Source: Bdellovibrionales bacterium
GTDB lineage: Bacteria; Bdellovibrionota; Bdellovibrionia; Bdellovibrionales; UBA1609
Assembly: GCA_020630675.1 (NCBI GenBank)
Contig: JAHDIR010000027.1
Span: forward strand, 1-32,657
DNA length: 32,657 nucleotides
Direction of reading: 5' to 3'
Positions 14,694 through 21,519 of this stretch are shown piece after piece (position 1 is the first letter of the stretch; every line of letters starts with the position of its first letter). The position numbers and the translations under genes were made by a program. Under the pieces are notes generated by a model that did no database searches, had not been told where the DNA came from, and saw only the letters and a list, made by a program, of their open reading frames with translations.

Positions 14694-16333
14694 CTTTAAA
14701 ATGGTGCTTTCTTTTTCTCATGACCGCTTCAATTATTTCTTGCAGTACAAGAAGTAATGATCTTTTTACACCTCCGGTTGAAATTAAAAGTGGAACAACA
14801 ACTGAGTCAGCAAAAATCACTGTACAAGAACCGAATAGAGACGTTGATATTTTATTTGTTATTGATCAATCCGCTAGTATGGCTTCAATTATTAAAGAGG
14901 TTCACGCCAATATTGATCAGTTTGTCAAAGCCTTTACAGAAGATGAGATTCACCGTATAAAGTTTAGAATTGGAGTCATCACAGCTTGGGACACTCTGCA
15001 TTTTGAAAAAACTCTTAGGCTTCAATATAAAAACAACCTTCGCCCGCCAACATTAGGCTTAAGTGAACGCCCCAATTTAAATTTTGACCTACAACAAGGA
15101 CGACTGCACCCTCTAATAACTGAGAAAAGCTCTACCAAGTCTTTACCTCCTTATATTTCCTACAATACATTCAGAAGCAATGATCAGCTGATTCAAACTT
15201 TAAGAAACACTCTCAAAGTGGACGCCGAAATATACCGCTACGAAATTGATAACAATGGTCAACTTCGTAACGTCTATGAGCTCACACAAAATTACGCCAA
15301 CGCCTTAATGAGTGATACTCAAGATGCGCAAGGCAATCCTATTCCTCTTTTTGGTCCTAGCCCTGAGAATGAAGAATTCTTTGGACCTATCTATAAAATG
15401 ACGAGCAACCAAGGCGGCAGCTTATACAACTCTGTTAACCAAAGGTTCCCCAACCCTAAAGCCAGTCAGCTGGCAGTTTTTATAATCACCGATGCCGAAG
15501 ATGACGTCAGACAAAGAACCTCTATTCTTGTGCAAGAAAATGGTGTTGAAAAAAAAGTGGCTTTAACTCCCGAGGCTCTTTACCAGCACCTAGTTAATTT
15601 TATGGGTAATGACTCCTCAAAAGTTGCTATTTATGGGGCTTTGTTTGAGTCTGGTCGCGACCAATGCCAAGTACGGGCTCTTGATAACAAGGGGCAGTTT
15701 ATTATTGACCCTCACTATATCGAAGGTTTTGTTGCTGCCAACGGAGTTGCTCCAAACATTGAAGACACTCCCTTTGAAAGCTTTGTATTTACCAATAAAA
15801 AAAGAGACCCTGGCTTAAGCGGTGACTACCGAGCTCCTAAAAAAATAGAGCGCCTAATCACTCTTTCTGAATTAATGCCCCTTACTGACGCACAGTTAAT
15901 TGAAATTTTGTCTGACTTAAACCAAACAATAGGCTTGCAAACTCAGCAAATGACTCGCCAACAACTAGTGAACCAAGTCATAAATTCTGGCTATAAAAGT
16001 AAAAACATAAAAAGTATTTGTTCGGATGACTTTGGTGCTGAGTTAGCAAATGTTGGATTTCGAATTAAAGAGCGCGTATTGCAACAAGAAAATGTGACGA
16101 TTGATTTAAAGGATGTATACGACATTAACAGCCTTCAAGTTTATTATGGTCACCCTGAACAAGGTGGAACACTTATCCCTCATAGCACTGAAAATGGCTG
16201 GAGCTTTGTAACACAATTTGGAATATCTTCATTAATTGAAGTGAATCATAAAGCTTATACTTATCAAAAAGACCTTCAATTTCACGTCTTTTATAACCGC
16301 CTCTCTTTTATTAATCAAAAACTAGGGCACTAA
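14690..16333 (+). CDS. Lipoprotein with von Willebrand A domain
   Basis: 547 residues. The signal contains the lipobox SIISC (Cys18), with Ser at +2 for outer-membrane sorting. A VWA domain starts at about residue 50: DVDILFVIDQSASM holds an intact DxSxS metal-ion-dependent adhesion site (Asp59, Ser61, Ser63), and the later strand AVFIITDAEDD (about 262-272) supplies the conserved Asp of the site. An insertion of roughly 150 residues separates these halves. The C-terminal part (about 450-547) is beta-rich. VWA domains bind ligands through a divalent cation, as in adhesins and assembly factors. As the last gene of the motor operon it may be the surface-exposed or pore-side partner. Four-base overlap upstream, terminator ten bases downstream. 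Confidence 0.8.
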   Translation: MTLKWCFLFLMTASIISCSTRSNDLFTPPVEIKSGTTTESAKITVQEPNRDVDILFVIDQSASMASIIKEVHANIDQFVKAFTEDEIHRIKFRIGVITAWDTLHFEKTLRLQYKNNLRPPTLGLSERPNLNFDLQQGRLHPLITEKSSTKSLPPYISYNTFRSNDQLIQTLRNTLKVDAEIYRYEIDNNGQLRNVYELTQNYANALMSDTQDAQGNPIPLFGPSPENEEFFGPIYKMTSNQGGSLYNSVNQRFPNPKASQLAVFIITDAEDDVRQRTSILVQENGVEKKVALTPEALYQHLVNFMGNDSSKVAIYGALFESGRDQCQVRALDNKGQFIIDPHYIEGFVAANGVAPNIEDTPFESFVFTNKKRDPGLSGDYRAPKKIERLITLSELMPLTDAQLIEILSDLNQTIGLQTQQMTRQQLVNQVINSGYKSKNIKSICSDDFGAELANVGFRIKERVLQQENVTIDLKDVYDINSLQVYYGHPEQGGTLIPHSTENGWSFVTQFGISSLIEVNHKAYTYQKDLQFHVFYNRLSFINQKLGH

Positions 16334-16342
16334 TAATAGATT

Positions 16343-16372
16343 AAAAAGGCTCTTGCTGAGAGCCTTTTTTTT
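16343..16372 (+). terminator. Strong Rho-independent terminator of the motor operon
   Basis: AGGCTCT (16347-16353) pairs with AGAGCCT (16359-16365) around TGCTG, extended by A/T pairs on each side and followed by a T-run. It lies ten bases after the VWA stop codon and marks the 3' end of the ten-gene unit. Confidence 0.9.
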
Positions 16373-16691
16373 ATCTCCTAACTAACGCAGTCCATAAACT
16401 AGATAAATTCTTCGACGGAACTACCTGCCTATCTTTTGCACACCTTAATTAATTCTCAAGCAACAAAAAAAAAGCCAAAATCAAAACCTTTTATCAGAAA
16501 GGGTTTCCTGCCATTTGCAAGAGCACTGAGCTTAACTAATTTTGTTTAACTACAGTTGCCTTTGAGCACCTATTTTTTACAAACTGGCCTAAAAACAACA
16601 CCTCTTCATATTTATAAAACTTTAGTCGACATTAAAATAAATAAATTCTACGATTTGATTATAAAAGACAACCTGTAATGGAGGAATGAAT
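16373..16691. other. Gene-free stretch between terminator and next barrel gene
   Basis: No open frame with a ribosome-binding site is visible. The last 60 bases are very AT-rich and contain TATAAA (16660-16665), a possible -10 box for the following gene, without a matching -35. Earlier parts show only weak imperfect repeats. I see no tRNA or structured RNA. Confidence 0.4.
16680..16684 (+). promoter_or_regulatory. Ribosome-binding site fixing the barrel start at 16692
   Basis: GGAGG is seven bases before ATG 16692. The in-frame ATG at 16686 is only one base away from it and is unlikely to be used. Confidence 0.75.
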
Positions 16692-17573
16692 ATGAAACTT
16701 TTATCAATTATAATTTTAACTTTATCATGCCATATGGCTTTAGCGGCTTCTGATGCCCCACAGTTTTTATGGCAAGCGGGCGATGCTGACCATGTTGTTG
16801 AGGCTGATTACAGCTACTCGAACCTTTCGGTTCAAACTGCTGGTGGTGCGAACGAAAGAACTTTAAGCCGAAGTCGTTTTGGTTTAAGCTATGAATATGG
16901 ACTTTCTGACATGATCAGTTTGGGCGTTAGCTTAGACTACCTAACTGGCCAAATGGAAGTGGGTTCTTCAAAAGCCAACTTAAGTGGAATCGAACACATC
17001 GGTTTAGATTTTAAAGGAAACTACGGCTTAGGTTTTGGTAAACTTTATTACGGTTTAAATGCTAAACTTTCTATAGAAGATCAAGAAACTGAAGCTAATG
17101 GTGACATGAATGCTTCTCTTGGCCGTCACTCTTTCACCCCATTTGTAGCCTTAGCCATGAAATCTGGTCGCAATGCCTACGGTGCCAAAGTCGCCTATCA
17201 ATATAACCTAGAAACTAAACAAGATTTAAGTGGTTCTACATTTGAGCTGGATGGTGGCCATGGTTTATTTGCTAGCCTATACCTTGAAAGAGACCTCAGT
17301 GATAAGTCACTCTTTGGTTTTGCCTTTAACTATGCTAACTTTGCTGACTTCGAAGACCAAGCTGGTAACAAACTTAGAGACAACATTGCTTTAAACAACA
17401 TGAGCATTGATCTTTATGGAGCTGTTGGCTGTGGTTGCTCATCTGGTGGGTGGATGTTCTTACCAAAAGCTTCTTACTTCATAGTTGATGATGAAGACCA
17501 AACAAAAGCAAATGACATAGAGTCTTCTGGTGGAAGCTATGCATTTGAGCTGGCTCTTAGAAAAAGATTCTAA
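16692..17573 (+). CDS. Outer-membrane beta-barrel protein
   Basis: 293 residues from the chosen start. The signal is MKLLSIIILTLSCHMALA. The mature part is alternating amphipathic strands with Gly/Tyr/Phe-rich turns, for example SRFGLSYEYGLSDMISLGVSLDY and GKLYYGLNAKLSIEDQ, and it ends in Phe (ALRKRF), the usual signal for outer-membrane insertion. Twelve to fourteen strands could be drawn. GCGCSSGG near residue 245 is an unusual Cys pair in a likely loop or turn. It is transcribed alone: a terminator precedes its gene and another follows it. It resembles transporter-like or MetA-pathway-of-phenol-degradation-like barrels only in general pattern, so no substrate is proposed. Confidence 0.75.
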   Translation: MKLLSIIILTLSCHMALAASDAPQFLWQAGDADHVVEADYSYSNLSVQTAGGANERTLSRSRFGLSYEYGLSDMISLGVSLDYLTGQMEVGSSKANLSGIEHIGLDFKGNYGLGFGKLYYGLNAKLSIEDQETEANGDMNASLGRHSFTPFVALAMKSGRNAYGAKVAYQYNLETKQDLSGSTFELDGGHGLFASLYLERDLSDKSLFGFAFNYANFADFEDQAGNKLRDNIALNNMSIDLYGAVGCGCSSGGWMFLPKASYFIVDDEDQTKANDIESSGGSYAFELALRKRF

Positions 17574-17595
17574 TCTTGTTTTTATTTATTTTCTT

Positions 17596-17628
17596 AAAAA
17601 CCCACTATTTTTATGGTGGGTTTTTTTT
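17596..17628 (+). terminator. Rho-independent terminator after the barrel gene
   Basis: AAAAACCCAC (17596-17605) and GTGGGTTTTT (17616-17625) form a ten-base stem with a ten-base loop, followed by a T-run. It lies 22 bases after the stop codon. Confidence 0.85.
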
Positions 17629-17746
17629 CGTCAAAAACAAATAGGACTCAGTGCGTCCAATAGCCTGCAAAAAGCGTTTTACTTTACATATTTACAGATT
17701 CTTTTTAGTTTAAGCCTTTAAAACTTAAGCTTGGATGGAATAAATT

Positions 17747-19393
17747 ATGAAACCCATATTACCAATAAATTCACAAACTCCCCTTCCTCAAGACCAACTA
17801 ATCGTTGATTTTAACCCAAGTAATGACGAAGCAGTCCCTATGAACGTCGTTTTTGTTGGCGGTGGCCCTGCCGGCCTAAGTGGTGCCATTGAACTTTCTC
17901 GCCTTATCAAAAAAGACAACGAAGCCGGTGGAACATTAGGTGATATTGAAGTTGCTGTTTTAGAGAAAGCAGAAAACTTAGGTGGCCACAGCTTGTCGGG
18001 TGCCGTATTAAACCCGCGAGCATTGATAGAGTTATTTCCTGAACTTGAAATTAAAGATTTTCCACTAAGAACTAAAGTGGAAGGCGACGCTGTTTACTAT
18101 ATGACTGAAAATGGTCAATGGAAACTACCCACTCCGCCTACCATGCACAATGATGGTAACTACGTAGCCTCTATCTGTGAAGTTGTTAGGTGGCTCGGTG
18201 AAAAGGCCGAAGAACTGGGTGTTAATATATTCAATAATTTTCCGGCCGACTCATTATTAAAAGAAGGTAAAGCCATAAAAGGCGTGCGCACTACACCCAT
18301 GGGGCTTAACAAAGATGGAAGCCCTAGCTCTCAGTTTATGCCTGCCACAGACATAACTGCAGATCTCACTGTTCTGACTGAAGGAACAAGAGGCCCTCTT
18401 TCGCAAAGTTATTTTCAATGGCAAAATATAGCTTCTAACCGCCCACAAATTTACGCTCTAGGTGTTAAAGAGCTTTGGAAAACTAAAAAACAACCTAAAA
18501 AAGTTATTCATACTCTTGGCTACCCTCTTCCAAAGGATTGCTTTGGTGGTAGCTGGATGTATCCTATGGGCGATGGCTTAGTGTCTTTAGGGCTCGTAGC
18601 TGGACTTGATTACAAAGACCACAATTTAGATGTTCATGTTTTACTGCAAAAATTAAAAACCCATCCTCTATTTACCGAGTACCTTGAGGGTGGAGAAATT
18701 GTTGAATGGGGTGCCAAAACGATTCCTGAGGGAGGTCTTGAATCGATCCCCCACCGCTTACATGGCGATGGAATTTTATTTGCCGGGGACTGCGTTGGTT
18801 TAGTTAATGTTCCGGCCCTTAAAGGAATTCATTATGCCATGCACTCTGGAATTCTTGCGGCAAGAACGGCATTTGAAGCCCTCAAAGCTAAAGATTTTTC
18901 CAGTGAAAAATTGAAGTCTTATGATGAAAACTTAAAGTCTAGCTACATTATTTCTGATCTAAAAAAAGTTAAAAATATGCGCCATGCCTTCAAGTCGGGC
19001 TTTTACAGTGGTGGCCTAAAAGCTGGGCTTATGACTCTGACTGGTGGATCGTTCCCTGGAGTTTCAGGACCTCACCTTGAGGATGCCGCCGAAGAAAAAA
19101 CAACCACGACTCCACCTGAAAAAAATATTGGCATGAGTAAAGTCGACGCCGTTTACCTTTCAGGAAATAAAACTAGGGACGATATTCCTCAGCACTTAAC
19201 TGTTGGAAAAGATATTTCTGAAAAAATGGCTGAGCATTACTCTCACCTTTGCCCTGCCGGAGTGTATGAAGTGGTGGAAGGTAAGCTTATCGTCAATGCT
19301 CCCAACTGCGTGGACTGCAAAGCCACTGACGTTCTAGGGCCGCGATGGCGCCCACGTGAAGGTGGAAGCGGACCAAATTATAACTTAATGTAA
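17747..19393 (+). CDS. Electron transfer flavoprotein-ubiquinone oxidoreductase, atypical Fe-S site
   Basis: A 548-residue ETF-QO, which passes electrons from ETF (fatty-acid and amino-acid oxidation) to ubiquinone at the inner membrane. The FAD-binding motif is GGGPAG (38-43). The second FAD motif GDGILFAGDCVGLVN sits near residues 342-356, and the ubiquinone-domain context SGGWMYP-like motif appears as GGSWMYPMGDG. The C-terminal cluster domain starts CPAGVYEV (Cys502) and ends GGSGPNYNLM, as in the family. The usual C-xx-C-xx-C triplet reads NCVDCKATD: Cys521 and Cys524 are present, but the fourth ligand is Thr527 (ACT, 19325-19327). The protein is full length apart from a few missing residues after this point. 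The etfAB genes are not in the window. Identity is secure; the cluster type is in doubt. Confidence 0.93.
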   Translation: MKPILPINSQTPLPQDQLIVDFNPSNDEAVPMNVVFVGGGPAGLSGAIELSRLIKKDNEAGGTLGDIEVAVLEKAENLGGHSLSGAVLNPRALIELFPELEIKDFPLRTKVEGDAVYYMTENGQWKLPTPPTMHNDGNYVASICEVVRWLGEKAEELGVNIFNNFPADSLLKEGKAIKGVRTTPMGLNKDGSPSSQFMPATDITADLTVLTEGTRGPLSQSYFQWQNIASNRPQIYALGVKELWKTKKQPKKVIHTLGYPLPKDCFGGSWMYPMGDGLVSLGLVAGLDYKDHNLDVHVLLQKLKTHPLFTEYLEGGEIVEWGAKTIPEGGLESIPHRLHGDGILFAGDCVGLVNVPALKGIHYAMHSGILAARTAFEALKAKDFSSEKLKSYDENLKSSYIISDLKKVKNMRHAFKSGFYSGGLKAGLMTLTGGSFPGVSGPHLEDAAEEKTTTTPPEKNIGMSKVDAVYLSGNKTRDDIPQHLTVGKDISEKMAEHYSHLCPAGVYEVVEGKLIVNAPNCVDCKATDVLGPRWRPREGGSGPNYNLM

Positions 19394-19464
19394 ATACATA
19401 ATTATATGGCTCTGCAAAGCACTTATTTTTGCCGGGCAAACTTTCTGTAATGATTCACTCTCTA

Positions 19465-19965
19465 TCAATCGTTATTGCGGTCTGAAATTAAAAAAACGGT
19501 TAAGGCGATTGTGGCAATTCCTGACACTATGGAAACCCATCTTAAGGTTTGATCTAACTTGATGTCTTGTTCAATATAAATAACATCTTCATCTTGAAGC
19601 TTGGGAATGGAGCTGGTCGAACCTAATAATTTTTCTAAATCGACATTAAAGTTTTCTACTTTTCCCAAAGTTTTACGTCGCAATAAAATTTCATCCAAAT
19701 GAGCTCTCTGATCAGAACCACCCGCATAAGAAATAATATCACTGATGTCTGTCCCTACCGGCACATGGTAAACCCCTGGCTTTTGAACACCATTTAGGAG
19801 CTTTACTGATATGAGTGGCTTACCAAAATCTCTACCTACATAATATTCACTCCCCGAAAATCTTTGCTGAGAGGAATCATCGACAGTGGGCAGCTCAGCA
19901 AGAACAAAAGAAGGAGTCATTAAGGAAATACAACAAACAATAAGAAGTAATTTTTTAAATAACAA
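19465..19965 (-). CDS. Minimal SLBB-domain polysaccharide export protein
   Basis: 166 residues. A signal sequence ends at about residue 23 (SFVLA). One SLBB domain runs from about 52 to 132, with the typical 'VKLLNGVQKPGVYHVPVGTDISDIISYAGG' pattern (Gly-Val-xx-Pro-Gly-xY, then xxLxDxIxxAGG). A hydrophobic helix (about 143-160) precedes the C-terminus. Wza-type proteins use SLBB domains to line the export channel, but this one lacks the preceding poly-export domain and is less than half the usual length. The start is TTG, with GAGGG seven bases upstream, overlapping the stop of the WecA-like gene ten bases before. So it is co-expressed with the initiating transferase and is probably an accessory to export. 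Confidence 0.75.
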   Translation of the reverse strand: MLFKKLLLIVCCISLMTPSFVLAELPTVDDSSQQRFSGSEYYVGRDFGKPLISVKLLNGVQKPGVYHVPVGTDISDIISYAGGSDQRAHLDEILLRRKTLGKVENFNVDLEKLLGSTSSIPKLQDEDVIYIEQDIKLDQTLRWVSIVSGIATIALTVFLISDRNND

Positions 19966-19975
19966 GGTTATGCCC

Positions 19976-21430
19976 TCAAGCTGATTGGTCTAAACTTATT
20001 ATAGCTTGATTCTTGACTGGAATGCCAAATTTTCTGAGCACGTTCTCGCCCTTGGACTTGTCTGTATAAAAAGACATACCCCAAGGTATAGGACTTTCAC
20101 TCTTCATTACTTCATGATGGTTTAAAAAGTCATAGTAAGCTTTGACTAAGTTATTTTGAGAGGCTCTAGCAGAAAATTTTCGCTCTGAAACGGTAATAAC
20201 AGTATAAGAACCAAAAAAATGATACTGACTTTCTGTATGATGCTCCCGAACAAAACGAGAAAAATCTCTGACAAAACTATTTACTTCTGCCACACCTCGC
20301 ATTTGAATTTCTTTATAATAAGGGAGTAAATCATACACAACCATACTGAACTTCTTGGGATTTACAGCTGTTAAAGAAGAAGGTTGAGTGCTCTTTAAGT
20401 ACTTAAAAATTAAACTTTGACTCATATTAGAAACTTGAGAGGCCAATTTGTTTTCAATATAAAATAGCGCACCTAAAGCCACCAACATGCCAACAATCGC
20501 TAAAAAATTAATGGTGACTAGCACCAAAGGGTCTGAAAAATAATAATTGGCCAAAGTTGTAAAACAACTGTAAAACACCACTCCAAAAATTACCACCGCC
20601 GACTGCTTTACAGTAAACCCCACTTTGGTGAGCTTATGGTGAATATGATCTCGGTCAGGGCTCATAATAGAGTTTGAGTTTTTTAAGCGACGGCCAATGG
20701 CAAGAATAGCGTCTATTTCTGGAAAAGCAAAAAGCATTAATGGCACTAAAAGCTGGTAATAAGTAGGCTCACCGGCAAAAGGAATTTTTAAACTTTGTAC
20801 AGATAAAGCAAAACCAAGAAACATGCTACCACAGTCACCCATATAAATTTTTGCCGGCGGCTTGTTAAAAAACAAAAAACCAGAAATAGTACCGGCTAAA
20901 GCCAGCAGAAAGTAAGAGTCGACTCGCCCCCAAAACATAGCTGCTAAAGAGATGGTTGCTATCAAAGAAAATGTTCCCGCTTCTAAATCTTGCCCATCAA
21001 TCATATTAAGAGCATTAATAATTCCTACCACCCAAAACACAATCAATGGTAAGGCTAGGTATAATGGCAAACCTAACTGAGTTAAAATAATTTGATCATG
21101 TGGGGAAAAGTAGACCCAACCGATCACGCAGCAAACCTGAATGAAACCTCTTAATTTAGAGCTTAGCTCAATAACATCATCTAGCAACGCACTGACCACC
21201 AGCGGAAAACTAAAAATTAAAGTTAAATAAACTTCCTGCCACCCTTGAATGACAGAAAATAGAGTTGTGGTTGTATAAATAACTAATCCACCAAGTAAAG
21301 GCGTGTTTGATTTTCTTCGGTAATCTTGTGGAGAAACCACATTTAACCCACGAGCAAGGCGAATAATCAACGGAAACAAAATAGCACTAACTGCCAAAGC
21401 CGTTAAAAAATAAAGTAGGGGTTGCAACAA
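19976..21430 (-). CDS. WecA/MraY-type undecaprenyl-phosphate sugar-1-phosphate transferase with extra C-terminal domain
   Basis: 484 residues. Ten or so transmembrane helices occupy residues 1-325 and carry the family's cytoplasmic catalytic motifs: LLDD (82-85, Mg-binding), INALNMIDGQD (138-148), KIYMGDCGSMFLG (194-206) and DRDHIHHKL (259-267). It should transfer a HexNAc-1-phosphate (or similar) to undecaprenyl phosphate and start the repeat unit of the polysaccharide made by this cluster. Beyond the last helix, residues 355-484 form a soluble cytoplasmic domain not present in WecA. Its outline (FSMVVYDLLPYY..., then FGSYTVITVS at 406-415) recalls a degenerate GGDEF domain. The start is TTG with GGAG eight bases away. 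Core enzyme confident; extra domain tentative. Confidence 0.85.
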   Translation of the reverse strand: MLQPLLYFLTALAVSAILFPLIIRLARGLNVVSPQDYRRKSNTPLLGGLVIYTTTTLFSVIQGWQEVYLTLIFSFPLVVSALLDDVIELSSKLRGFIQVCCVIGWVYFSPHDQIILTQLGLPLYLALPLIVFWVVGIINALNMIDGQDLEAGTFSLIATISLAAMFWGRVDSYFLLALAGTISGFLFFNKPPAKIYMGDCGSMFLGFALSVQSLKIPFAGEPTYYQLLVPLMLFAFPEIDAILAIGRRLKNSNSIMSPDRDHIHHKLTKVGFTVKQSAVVIFGVVFYSCFTTLANYYFSDPLVLVTINFLAIVGMLVALGALFYIENKLASQVSNMSQSLIFKYLKSTQPSSLTAVNPKKFSMVVYDLLPYYKEIQMRGVAEVNSFVRDFSRFVREHHTESQYHFFGSYTVITVSERKFSARASQNNLVKAYYDFLNHHEVMKSESPIPWGMSFYTDKSKGENVLRKFGIPVKNQAIISLDQSA

Positions 21431-21469
21431 AATAATTTCTCCAAAATAGGTCGTTTTACCTAAAGTTCT

Positions 21470-21487
21470 TATCGTAATGAAACGATA
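21470..21487. promoter_or_regulatory. Inverted repeat in the divergent wecA-like/oxidoreductase spacer
   Basis: TATCGT and ACGATA flank six bases in the 89-base intergenic region that must hold promoters for both directions. TATAAA at 21486-21491 could be a -10 for the plus-strand gene. An operator is plausible but unproved. Confidence 0.35.
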
Positions 21488-21519
21488 TAAAGTTTAACTA
21501 TTAATAAAGGAATTTTAGT

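Noticed and set aside
16480-16506. Imperfect hairpin AAACCTTTT...AAAGGGTTT
   Set aside because: It needs a bulge, is AT-rich and lacks a T-run; not distinguishable from chance.
19428-19440. Possible terminator between the ETF-QO and SLBB genes (TTTGC/GCAAA)
   Set aside because: Only five pairs with a three-base loop and no T-run on either strand; too weak to call.
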